In this document: positions 56,268-63,860 of the stretch, in pieces
Layout of the letters: every line of letters starts with the position of its first letter
Position numbering within the stretch: position 1 is the first letter of the stretch
NCBI GenBank assembly: GCA_024235635.1
Contig: JACKMA010000001.1
Coordinates: 1,178,001-1,242,000, forward strand
From: Zoogloeaceae bacterium
Lineage (GTDB): Bacteria > Pseudomonadota > Gammaproteobacteria > Burkholderiales > Rhodocyclaceae
DNA: 64,000 bases
Direction: 5' to 3'
Notes under the pieces: generated by a model
Told to the model about the DNA's origin: nothing
Database searches by the model: none
What the model saw: only the letters and a program-made list of their open reading frames with translations
Program-made: the position numbers and the translations under genes

Positions 56268-56721
56268 GGGAAGTTCACCGATAAGCCGGGTTCTGTCGGA
56301 CGCCCGGTGGGGCGTCGGGCAACCATTCCTCTGGGCGGCCCGTTGCCGAACCGCTCTAGCAGCCTACCCGGGAGCGGCGCGAGCCACGCCATCGCCCCCC
56401 TATTTGGCCTTGCCCCGGATGGGGTTTACCGTGCCACGACTGTTGCCAGCCGCGCGGTGGGCTCTTACTCCACCATTTCACCCTTGCCCGGCACCCGGTG
56501 CCGTCGGCGGTATCCTTTCTGTTGCCGGCAGCGCTCACCAAGGGTTGCCCCACCGGCGGAGCCGGTCCGGGTCGATGAACGCTGCGGGTCGCCCCTGCGG
56601 ACGACACTTTCCGTCGCTTTCGGTCTCGCGACCTATGGCGCCCGGCCGTTAGCCGGCATCCTGCTCTATGGGGCCCGGACTTTCCTCGACGCTAGCGCCG
56701 CGGTTGCCTGGCGAACTTCCC
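56268..56721 (-). ncRNA. rnpB: RNase P RNA, bacterial type A
   Basis: Catalytic RNA of RNase P, which removes tRNA 5' leaders. The leftward sequence holds the type A landmarks: GAGGAAAGTCCGGGC near the 5' end, GGGTGAAATGGTG, GTAAGAGCCCACC, CAACAGT, CACGGTAAAC, GGCAAGGCCAAATAGG, GGTAGGCTGC, and the 3' ACAGAACCCGGCTTATCG. The ends pair (GGGAAGTTC...GAACTTCCC, helix P1), giving boundaries near 56721 and 56268. At about 454 nucleotides it is longer than the usual 350-400, with extra GC-rich helices in the specificity half. Confidence 0.97.
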
Positions 56722-56728
56722 GCCGTCG

Positions 56729-56734
56729 ATTATC
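56729..56734 (-). promoter_or_regulatory. -10 element of rnpB
   Basis: Leftward GATAAT, five of six, exactly seven bases before the predicted first nucleotide, with a GC-rich discriminator (CGACGGC) typical of stable-RNA promoters. No good -35 was found. Confidence 0.5.
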
Positions 56735-56788
56735 CCGGAAACCCCGCCGGCGCGCTCGCTGTCGCGGCTCGGCTGCGCGCGACGGACG

Positions 56789-57604
56789 TCACCGACAGCG
56801 AATGCCACCGAGCCCCGGCACCCGGCGAGGGCGGAATTGCGCGGGGTCGCGGTAGTAGCCCGAGCATACGTTCTCGGGAACCGCTTCCGGCAGGCCGAGC
56901 AGCGGCAACGGCGAAAAATCCCGGGGAGCAAGCGACTCGCCCCGCCGCGAGAGCCAGCCTGCGAGCCAGTGGTCAGCCTCCCGCACCTGATCGTCCGCCG
57001 CCTGGGCGATCCAGTCGCTTGCGACCTCGCGGAACAGCGCCTTGGCGCAGAGGCCGGCAAACGGACTGCGCAGCGCGTCCAGTGTCGCGTGACCGACGAT
57101 CAGGACCCGGCAGGATTGCAGGAAGTGCGTGCGTCGGCGCCATAGCGCGCTCTCCCAGCAATGGCCGCGCAACGCATCGAGCATATCGGCATCCGCCGAA
57201 ATCACCAGTGCGCCGCACTCGTCGAACTGGGTCAATGCATCGCGCACGGCGCCTCGGCGATCGTCACGCCCGGCCGCCTCGCAGTGACGCCGGTTGATGA
57301 CGGCCTTGGTCGTCGGAAAGACGCACCAGACCAGCGCATTGAAATAGTCGTGCCAGCTGTCCGCCCGGGTCGCCAGCAGTCCGTCGTCGAGTACGCGGCG
57401 CTCGTAGGCCAGTGCCGATGCATGGTCGGCGTCGACGACGCGCAGCGGCTTGCCGGCAGCATTGCGTGGGCCGACACGACCCAGCAGTTCACCGATCGCG
57501 CCGACAGCCGGCGGCCGGGACATCGGCGATTCGCCGACCAGCGCGCGATAGGGCGCAAACAGCCGGCCCAGTCCGGGGGACAGCCGACCGACTTCGAAGC
57601 TCAC
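56789..57604 (-). CDS. DUF3025 protein
   Basis: A 271-residue protein of the DUF3025 family: SWHDYFNALVWCVFPTTKAVINRRH and NPxD-like FDECGALVISADADML, later FLVGHA-type VLIVGHATLDAL. Function unknown. The start is uncertain; GTG at 57604 (VSFEVGRLSPG) is the first plausible one after the lipoprotein gene. It lies upstream of rnpB. Confidence 0.75.
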   Translation of the reverse strand: MSFEVGRLSPGLGRLFAPYRALVGESPMSRPPAVGAIGELLGRVGPRNAAGKPLRVVDADHASALAYERRVLDDGLLATRADSWHDYFNALVWCVFPTTKAVINRRHCEAAGRDDRRGAVRDALTQFDECGALVISADADMLDALRGHCWESALWRRRTHFLQSCRVLIVGHATLDALRSPFAGLCAKALFREVASDWIAQAADDQVREADHWLAGWLSRRGESLAPRDFSPLPLLGLPEAVPENVCSGYYRDPAQFRPRRVPGLGGIRCR

Positions 57605-57641
57605 CGGCAGAGCGATCGACGGCGGCGTCCTGCGACCGCCA

Positions 57642-58076
57642 TCAGCGCACGCTGCCGCCGACGCCGCCGGTGGGCGCGAACGCCAGCTCGCCGTCGCGCC
57701 GCACGAAGCGGCCGACCTCGCGACCCGGCGGCTCTGCGGGCGGGTCCTGCCACGCCTGCAGCAGGCACTTTTCGGTACCTGCCAGATACCAGCGCTGTTT
57801 GAGTCGGAATGCCCAAAGCATGTAGCCGGCCTCGAAGACCTCGATGTCGACCGCATCGGTCGTGCCCAGCGCGATCGGATAACGGCGCTGACAATCCGGC
57901 AGGCGAGACACCACCAGCGACTGCTCGACATCCGAGCTCCAGAAGTAGCGTTGTTCGCGGATCAGCGAGATGGCGTGCTGACTGCCGTCGATCATGAACG
58001 GCGCCGCGGCGTTTTCGCATCCGGCCAGAATCACGGCCAGCGCCGGCAGAATCAGGCTGAATTGGCGGAAAGTCAT
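57642..58076 (-). CDS. Hypothetical lipoprotein
   Basis: A 144-residue protein with a lipoprotein signal (LAGC, Cys20). The mature part has DGSQHAISLIREQRYFWSS, a Cys pair region (LPDCQRRYPI ... EKCLLQAW) and a Gly-rich end. It is conserved beside pyrC in some Proteobacteria, but I know no function. It starts 13 bases after pyrC stops. Confidence 0.75.
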   Translation of the reverse strand: MTFRQFSLILPALAVILAGCENAAAPFMIDGSQHAISLIREQRYFWSSDVEQSLVVSRLPDCQRRYPIALGTTDAVDIEVFEAGYMLWAFRLKQRWYLAGTEKCLLQAWQDPPAEPPGREVGRFVRRDGELAFAPTGGVGGSVR

Positions 58077-58089
58077 CGGCAGGTTCCGT

Positions 58090-59130
58090 TCACGCTAGGC
58101 GCCATGGGATCGACCCGCCGGCCCGCAGCGGCACCAGCGCGTCGTCGGCCAGATATTCGATCGCGTCCGGCACCCGCCAGGCGTCACGCACCAGGGTCAA
58201 GGTATCCGGGTTGCGTGGCAGTCCGTAGAAGTCGGCACCGTGAAAGCTGGCGAATGCTTCCAGGCGATCAAGGGCGCCGGCCTGCTCGAAAGCCTCGGCA
58301 TAGAGTTCGATCGCCGCGTGCGCCGTGTAGCAACCTGCACAGCCGCAGGCCGCTTCCTTGGTCCCGCGGGCGTGGGGCGCAGAATCGGTGCCGAGAAAGA
58401 AGCGCGGATCACCGGAGGTGGCGGCCTCGAGCAGCGCTTGGCGGTGACTTTCGCGCTTGAGCACCGGCAGGCAGTAATGGTGCGGGCGGATGCCGCCAGC
58501 CAGAATGGCGTTGCGATTGAGCAGCAGGTGGTGCGCCGTGATGGTGGCGCCGACCCGACTGCCCGCCGCCTTCACGAACGTCACCGCCTCCGCAGTCGTG
58601 ACGTGCTCGAAGACGATCCGGAGATCGGGGAAACGCGCCGCGAGTGGTGCCAGAGTGCGATCGATAAAGACACGCTCGCGATCAAAGATATCCACATCAG
58701 CATGGGTCACCTCTCCATGTACACACAGCACCAGGCCGCAATCCTGCATCGCCTCGAACACGGCATCCATCCGCTCGATCGCAGTGACGCCGGCATCCGA
58801 ATTGGTCGTCGCGCCGGCCGGGTACAGTTTTGCCGCCTGCACGAATCCACTGTCACGGGCCCGCCGGATCTCGCCCGGCGACGTGTTGTCGGTGAGGTAT
58901 AGCGTCATTAGGGGATCGAACTTGAGGCCGACCGGCAGTGCCGCGAGGATTCGCTCACGGTATGCCGCGGCGGCATCGACAGTCGTCACCGGCGGCTTCA
59001 GGTTCGGCATCACGATCGCCCGCGCAAAGCGTCGGGCGCTGTCCGGCAGCACGGCCGCCAGCGCCGCGCCGTCACGCAGGTGCAGATGCCAGTCGTCGGG
59101 CCGGGTGATCGTCAAGGTGTCCATGGACAT
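58090..59130 (-). CDS. pyrC: Dihydroorotase (class II)
   Basis: Closes carbamoyl aspartate to dihydroorotate in pyrimidine synthesis. The 346-residue zinc amidohydrolase has the first metal motif DDWHLHLRDG, the carboxylated Lys region AAKLYPAGATTNSD, LCVHGEVT, FEHVTTAEAV and GTDSAPHARGTKE with the catalytic Asp. Start at the first (59130) or second (59124) ATG; a TAGAAT box lies 28 bases upstream of the first. Confidence 0.96.
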   Translation of the reverse strand: MSMDTLTITRPDDWHLHLRDGAALAAVLPDSARRFARAIVMPNLKPPVTTVDAAAAYRERILAALPVGLKFDPLMTLYLTDNTSPGEIRRARDSGFVQAAKLYPAGATTNSDAGVTAIERMDAVFEAMQDCGLVLCVHGEVTHADVDIFDRERVFIDRTLAPLAARFPDLRIVFEHVTTAEAVTFVKAAGSRVGATITAHHLLLNRNAILAGGIRPHHYCLPVLKRESHRQALLEAATSGDPRFFLGTDSAPHARGTKEAACGCAGCYTAHAAIELYAEAFEQAGALDRLEAFASFHGADFYGLPRNPDTLTLVRDAWRVPDAIEYLADDALVPLRAGGSIPWRLA

Positions 59131-59157
59131 CGTCGTTCAATGGTCTTCGAGGTCGTG

Positions 59158-59163
59158 ATTCTA
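59158..59163 (-). promoter_or_regulatory. TAGAAT -10 candidate for pyrC
   Basis: Leftward TAGAAT, 28 bases before the first pyrC ATG, just beyond the rsmI stop. Confidence 0.45.
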
Positions 59164-59178
59164 ATTCCGACGGCGGAA

Positions 59179-60042
59179 TCAGGACGCGTCGCGCAGTTCG
59201 AGCGCTCGTCGATAGAGCGCGTTGCGCCCGACGCCGGTGATCTCGGATGCCAGCCTCGCCGCGCTCTTGACCGGCAACTCCTCGAGCAATGCGCGCAAGA
59301 TCCGCTCGGACTGCGCAGACAGACCCGGTTGCGGCACGGGCGCCGATACCAACAGTACGAATTCGCCGCGCGCCCGGTTGGCGTCCGCCTCGAACCAGGC
59401 CGGCGCCTGCGCCAGCGGCATCCGGCAGATTTCTTCGAACAGCTTGGTCAGTTCGCGGCATACCACCAGTTCGCGCTCGCCGTCGAAAACCGCCAGCAGG
59501 TCGCCGACGGTTTCGCGAACCCGGTGCGGCGCCTCGTAGAACACCAGCGTCGCGACCAGATCACGCAGACCCTCGAGCATGGCTCGACGCGCCGCCGGCT
59601 TGGCTGGCAGGAATCCCTGGAACAGAAAGCGTCCATCGCCCAGCCCGGACGCCGACAAGGCCGCCGCCAGCGCGCAGGGGCCCGGCACCGGCACCACCGG
59701 GTGGCCGGCCTGCTGCACGGCACGCACGATGCGCGCACCCGGATCCGAGATCGCGGGGGTCCCGGCATCGCTGACCAGGGCCACCGACTCGCCGCGTGCC
59801 AGCAGTGCACAAATCTTCTCCGCCGCTTCCCGTTCGTTGTGTTCGTGTGCGGCGATCAGTCGCTTGTCGATCCCGTGGGCGTCGAGCAGCACCCGCGTAT
59901 GGCGCGTGTCCTCGGCCGCCACCACCGCGACCTCGGCCAGCACGTCGAGGGCGCGCAGACCGATGTCGCGCAGGTTTCCCAGCGGCGTGGCCACCACATA
60001 CAATGACGCTGTCTTGTTCAGCACGGGACGGGAAGTGCTCAT
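59179..60042 (-). CDS. rsmI: 16S rRNA (cytidine-1402 2'-O) methyltransferase RsmI
   Basis: Methylates the ribose of C1402, the same nucleotide modified by RsmH at 54588. The 287-residue protein has LYVVATPLGNLRDIGLRAL, AAEDTRHTRVLL, VSDAGTPAISDPG, and VPGPCALAAALSASGL, followed by the FYEAPHR motif. The ATG at 60042 overlaps the divergent yraN start. A GTG at 60024 is an alternative. Confidence 0.95.
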   Translation of the reverse strand: MSTSRPVLNKTASLYVVATPLGNLRDIGLRALDVLAEVAVVAAEDTRHTRVLLDAHGIDKRLIAAHEHNEREAAEKICALLARGESVALVSDAGTPAISDPGARIVRAVQQAGHPVVPVPGPCALAAALSASGLGDGRFLFQGFLPAKPAARRAMLEGLRDLVATLVFYEAPHRVRETVGDLLAVFDGERELVVCRELTKLFEEICRMPLAQAPAWFEADANRARGEFVLLVSAPVPQPGLSAQSERILRALLEELPVKSAARLASEITGVGRNALYRRALELRDAS

Positions 60043-60454
60043 GCTCCGCTGGCTCGGCGATCGAATCCGGCGCATTGTCGGCCGCGGCGCGGCCCCATCG
60101 CAAGCCGCGGGCGTCATCGCCGAAGCCCGCGCGGCGCGCCTGATGCGCCGCCATGGCGGCCGCGTGCTCGCGCGCAACGTGCGCTGCCGGGGTGGCGAAA
60201 TCGACTTGGTGGTCGACGATGGTGGCACCATCGCCTTCGTCGAGGTGCGGTATCGACGCGACGATTCCCACGGTGGCGCCGCCGCCAGCATCGATCGGGC
60301 CAAGCAGGCGCGCATCGTTCGCGCGGCACGCCACTGGCTGGCCACCGACGGGCGCGGCCATGCCCATCGCGCATGCCGCTTCGACGCGGTGGTTTTCGAA
60401 GGTGGCGACAGCCACGGGCCGAGTTGGCTGCGGGGCGCCTTCGACGCCGAATAG
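60041..60454 (+). CDS. yraN: YraN/UPF0102 predicted endonuclease-like protein
   Basis: A 137-residue protein of the UPF0102 family: AEARAARLMRRHGGRVLARNVRCRGGEIDLV, then FVEVRYR. The E-x-D/E-x-K-like pattern (GGEIDLV...FVEVRYR) recalls restriction-endonuclease-type nucleases, but activity is not shown. It shares a CATG start overlap with rsmI. The lpoA gene that usually sits between them in enteric bacteria is absent. Confidence 0.88.
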   Translation: MLRWLGDRIRRIVGRGAAPSQAAGVIAEARAARLMRRHGGRVLARNVRCRGGEIDLVVDDGGTIAFVEVRYRRDDSHGGAAASIDRAKQARIVRAARHWLATDGRGHAHRACRFDAVVFEGGDSHGPSWLRGAFDAE

Positions 60455-60494
60455 GCCGCTCCGCCGCGCCCTGCGGGGGCCGCCGACGGCATGC

Positions 60495-60500
60495 TAGACT
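60495..60500 (+). promoter_or_regulatory. TAGACT -10 candidate for gmhA
   Basis: TAGACT lies 30 bases before the ATG at 60530, in line with the other boxes. Confidence 0.35.
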
Positions 60501-60529
60501 GCCTTTCCCACCTTACAGATTGTTGCCCA

Positions 60530-61123
60530 ATGGACCTTGCCTCAAGGATCGCGCGCCAGTTCAATGACAGCGCCGAAGCCAAGCGCAGTGCCGCCGAACT
60601 GATGACCACGGGCATCGCCGATGCCGTGACCCTGATGACCGAGTGCCTGCTCAACAACGGCAAGATCATGGCCTGCGGGAATGGCGGGTCGGCGGCCGAT
60701 GCGCAGCATTTTGCGGCCGAACTGGTCAATCGATTCGAGATGGAGCGGCCGCCGCTGGCGGCCATCGCATTGACCACCGACAGCTCGACGCTGACCTCGA
60801 TCGCCAACGACTATCGGTACGAGGAAGTCTTCAGCAAGCAGGTGCGGGCGCTGGCCCGTTCCGGTGACGTGCTGCTGGCGATCTCGACCAGCGGCAATTC
60901 ACCGAACGTCATCGAAGCGATCACCGCGGCGCACGAACGCGAAACCCGCGTGGTGGCGCTGACCGGACGCGGCGGTGGCGCCATCGGCGGCATGCTGCGA
61001 GAAGACGACGTGCACCTGTGCGTGCCGTCCGACCGAACGGCACGGATCCAGGAGGTGCACTTGTTGACGCTGCATTGTTTGTGCGACGGCATCGATTGCC
61101 TGTTACTCGGAGTGGAAGAATGA
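60530..61123 (+). CDS. gmhA: Phosphoheptose isomerase-like SIS protein (GmhA, in diaA position)
   Basis: A 197-residue SIS-fold protein. Overall it is closer to DiaA (NRFEMERPPLAAIALTTD, VHLLTLHCLCDGID), the DnaA-binding protein found between yraN and dolP in enteric bacteria. But the catalytic residues of GmhA are kept: Asp and Glu in SAADAQHFAAEL, Gln in RIQEVH and His eight residues later, where DiaA has changed them. So it should isomerise sedoheptulose 7-phosphate for ADP-heptose, consistent with rfaE2 in this window. ATG at 60530; a frame start at 60491 is rejected. Confidence 0.85.
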   Translation: MDLASRIARQFNDSAEAKRSAAELMTTGIADAVTLMTECLLNNGKIMACGNGGSAADAQHFAAELVNRFEMERPPLAAIALTTDSSTLTSIANDYRYEEVFSKQVRALARSGDVLLAISTSGNSPNVIEAITAAHERETRVVALTGRGGGAIGGMLREDDVHLCVPSDRTARIQEVHLLTLHCLCDGIDCLLLGVEE

Positions 61124-61758
61124 AACTGGATGTTCGAGGCAGCCTGCTCTGCCTGACGCTCGTGGCCGGCATCGTCCCGGCCCTGCAAGGTTGCTTTCCG
61201 GTCGTCGCCGCCGGCGCCGCGACCGGCGCGATGATGGCGGCGGACCGCCGCAGTTCGGGGGCCTACGTCGAGGACGAAGGGCTCGAGTGGAAGGTCGGCA
61301 ATCGCATCAAGGAGCGTTTCGGCGACGCCGCGCACGTCAATGTCACCGCGTTCAACCGGGTCGTGCTGCTGACCGGCGAGATCTCCGACGAAGCAGGCCG
61401 TTCGGCGCTCGACCAGATCGCGGCCGGCGTGCCCAATGTTCGCGGCGTCACCAACGAGGTCCAGGTGGCGGGTGCCAGTTCACTGACTTCGCGCGGCAAC
61501 GACGCCGTCGTCACGTCGAAGGTCAAGGCACGCTTCGTCGACGACAACGGCTTCAGCGCCAACCACGTCAAGGTCGTGACCGAGGCCGGCACGGTCTTCC
61601 TGATGGGGCTGGTGACCCGCGAAGAGGCCGATCAAGCCACCGAAATCGCCCGCACGACGAGCGGCGTACGCAAGGTGGTGCGGGTCTTCGAATACATCAC
61701 CGCCGAAGAGGCCCGCAACCTGCAGTTGCAGAGCAAGCAGACCAACGGCAAGTCCTGA
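61120..61758 (+). CDS. dolP: BON-domain outer-membrane lipoprotein (DolP/YraP type)
   Basis: A 212-residue lipoprotein (LQGC, Cys25) with two BON domains, about residues 55-120 (WKVGNRIKERFGDAAHVNV) and 135-200 (VTSKVKARFVDDNGFSANHV). DolP supports outer-membrane integrity and septal amidase action. The ATG overlaps the gmhA stop (ATGA), so the two are coupled, the same order as diaA-dolP. Confidence 0.9.
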   Translation: MKLDVRGSLLCLTLVAGIVPALQGCFPVVAAGAATGAMMAADRRSSGAYVEDEGLEWKVGNRIKERFGDAAHVNVTAFNRVVLLTGEISDEAGRSALDQIAAGVPNVRGVTNEVQVAGASSLTSRGNDAVVTSKVKARFVDDNGFSANHVKVVTEAGTVFLMGLVTREEADQATEIARTTSGVRKVVRVFEYITAEEARNLQLQSKQTNGKS

Positions 61759-61772
61759 TCGAGATGGCCGGC

Positions 61773-61799
61773 GGCGGCGCGCGTCAGGCGCGCGCCGCC
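61773..61799. terminator. Perfect 11-bp hairpin between dolP and mpl
   Basis: GGCGGCGCGCG-TCAGG-CGCGCGCCGCC, fully paired with a five-base loop. The mpl stop codon (61784-61786) is in the loop. It can stop convergent transcripts from both sides; there is no T-run. Confidence 0.5.
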
Positions 61800-63136
61800 A
61801 GCGCATCCAGCAGTTTCTGGTGGATGCCGCCGAAACCGCCGTTGCTCATCACCAGGATACGGTCACCGGATCGGGCTTCGGCAGTGATCGTCGCAACCAG
61901 CCGGCCGAGGTCGTCGTCGACCCGGCTGCGTTCGCCGAGGGGCAAGAGCGCGTCGGACACGTCCCACGAAATCCCGTTCGAATAGCAGAAGACGCGTTCG
62001 GCATCCGACAGGCTGTCGGCCAGCCGGGCCTTCATCGTGCCGAGTTTCATCGTGTTCGAGCGCGGCTCGAGTACGGCCAGGATGCGTCCCTGCGGACGCT
62101 GCCGCCGCAGCGCCTCGATGGTCAGCGCGATGGCGGTCGGATGGTGGGCGAAATCGTCCAGCACTTCGACGCCGCCGACGTTGCCGCGCAGTTCCAGCCG
62201 CCGCCGGATACCTTCGAAGCGTTCGAGGGCCACGATCGCGTCGTTCGGCCTGACGCCGACGTGGCGGGCGGCCGCGACCGCCGCCAGCGCGTTCGAACGG
62301 TTGTGGCGCCCGGGAAGTGGCATGCGGCACTCGCCCAGGATCGCATCGCCGAGCGCAAACCGGGCGTGATCCGGCCGATCGCCTTCGCCGGCATGCCAGC
62401 CGGCCGCATCGTCGAACCATTCCAGTTCCGACCAGCAGCCCCGCGCCAGCACCCGGTGCAGACTCTGTTCCCCGTGGTTGGCGACAATCCGGCCGCCCGC
62501 AGGCATCGTTCGCACCAGGTGGTGAAACTGGGTCTCGATCGCCTGCAGGTCCGGGAAGATGTCCGCATGGTCGAACTCGAGATTGTTCAGGATCGCGGTC
62601 CGCGGGCGGTAGTGGACAAATTTGGATCGCTTGTCGCAGAAGGCGGTGTCGTACTCGTCCGCCTCGATGACGAAGAACGGGGACCCGCCGAGCCGCGCGG
62701 AAACGCCGAAATTGGACGGTACGCCACCGACCAGGAAGCCAGGTGACAGCCCTGCGTCCTCGAGCATCCAGGCGAGCATCGAAGTGGTCGTGGTCTTGCC
62801 GTGGGTGCCGGCCACCGCCAGCACCCAGCGATCGGCCAGCACCGCCTCGGCCAGCCACTGCGGACCCGAGGTGTAACGGAGTCCGCGCTCGAGGATTTCC
62901 TCGAGCAACGGATTGCCGCGGGAAATCGCGTTGCCGATGACGAACAGGTCACAGCCGATCGCCGCCTGCGAAGCTTCGAAGCCCTCGATCAGATCGATGC
63001 CCTGGGCCTGCAACTGGGTGCTCATCGGCGGGTACACATTGGCGTCGCATCCGGTCACCCGGTGGCCCGCCGCGCGGGCGAGCAACGCGATCCCGCCCAT
63101 GAAGGTGCCACATATGCCGAGGATGTGGATGTGCAT
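61784..63136 (-). CDS. mpl: UDP-N-acetylmuramate:L-alanyl-gamma-D-glutamyl-meso-diaminopimelate ligase
   Basis: Recycles wall tripeptide by joining it to UDP-MurNAc. The 450-residue Mur ligase has HILGICGTFMGGIALLARAAGH, the ATP loop VAGTHGKTTTTSM, IEADEYDTAFCDKRSKFVHY (the Mpl-specific form) and LDDFAHHPTAI. The ATG follows GGAG. Divergent from the nucleotidyltransferase-like gene. Confidence 0.96.
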   Translation of the reverse strand: MHIHILGICGTFMGGIALLARAAGHRVTGCDANVYPPMSTQLQAQGIDLIEGFEASQAAIGCDLFVIGNAISRGNPLLEEILERGLRYTSGPQWLAEAVLADRWVLAVAGTHGKTTTTSMLAWMLEDAGLSPGFLVGGVPSNFGVSARLGGSPFFVIEADEYDTAFCDKRSKFVHYRPRTAILNNLEFDHADIFPDLQAIETQFHHLVRTMPAGGRIVANHGEQSLHRVLARGCWSELEWFDDAAGWHAGEGDRPDHARFALGDAILGECRMPLPGRHNRSNALAAVAAARHVGVRPNDAIVALERFEGIRRRLELRGNVGGVEVLDDFAHHPTAIALTIEALRRQRPQGRILAVLEPRSNTMKLGTMKARLADSLSDAERVFCYSNGISWDVSDALLPLGERSRVDDDLGRLVATITAEARSGDRILVMSNGGFGGIHQKLLDALAARA

Positions 63137-63204
63137 CGAATCTCCGTTCGCGACCGCCGCGAGGCGCGCGCCGCGCTTTTCGGCGACCGTCATCGGGTGC
63201 TGTG

Positions 63205-63210
63205 TAGAAT
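63205..63210 (+). promoter_or_regulatory. TAGAAT -10 candidate for the nucleotidyltransferase-like gene
   Basis: TAGAAT, 38 bases before the ATG at 63248, within the 111-base mpl divergent gap. Confidence 0.4.
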
Positions 63211-63247
63211 GGGCGCCAATTCTAAACGATGGCGGAGAGGTGCCCCG

Positions 63248-63850
63248 ATGAACCACCGCGGCTCGACCCATCGCTTCAACCCGCTTCGCCGGGAGATCGC
63301 CGCGCTCGCTGCCCGCATGATGGCCGAGGACGGCATCCAGGACTACGGCTTCGCCAAGCGCAAGGCGGCCCGTCAGCTGGGCGCCAGTGAAACCGAGGCG
63401 CTGCCGACCAATGTCGAGGTCGAGACCGAGCTGCGCGCATGGCAGGCCCTGTATCAGGACGAGGAACATGCCGAACGACTGCACGAGATGCGCAGCGCGG
63501 CGATCTCGCTGATGCGCGAACTCGACGAGTTTCGACCCTACCTGACCGGCGGCGTTCTCGACGGCACGGCCGGCCGATTCTCGCAGATCGACGTCGAATT
63601 GTTCGCCGACAGCGCCAAGGACGTTGAGATCCATTTCCTGAATCGGGGCCTGCGTTACGAACACCGCGAAGTGCGCCGACAAGGGCCGGATGCGCCCGAG
63701 GCGGTGCTCGACTTCGACTGGCAGGACGTACCGGTACGCCTGTCGATCTACCCCAGCCACCTCGAGCGGGTTGCCCGCAAGGGGTCCGAAAGGGCCCGCC
63801 TGAGCGGCGTCGAAGCGCTGCTCCGTCCACTGGCGGATCCGGCGGCATGA
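63248..63850 (+). CDS. Predicted nucleotidyltransferase-like protein
   Basis: A 200-residue protein. It has an N-terminal helical part (REIAALAARMMAEDGIQDYGFAKRKAARQLG) and a middle RPYLTGGVLDGTAGRFSQIDVELFADSAKDVEIHFL that resembles the GG...DxD core of DNA-polymerase-beta-like nucleotidyltransferases. Proteins like this sit next to mpl in other Proteobacteria; no substrate is known. GGAGAGG precedes the ATG. Confidence 0.75.
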   Translation: MNHRGSTHRFNPLRREIAALAARMMAEDGIQDYGFAKRKAARQLGASETEALPTNVEVETELRAWQALYQDEEHAERLHEMRSAAISLMRELDEFRPYLTGGVLDGTAGRFSQIDVELFADSAKDVEIHFLNRGLRYEHREVRRQGPDAPEAVLDFDWQDVPVRLSIYPSHLERVARKGSERARLSGVEALLRPLADPAA

Positions 63851-63860
63851 GCCCGGCCCG

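Noticed and set aside
56190..57297. Rightward open frames over rnpB and DUF3025
   Set aside because: They overlap the RNase P RNA, which is structurally certain, and the DUF3025 gene; no domain is seen.
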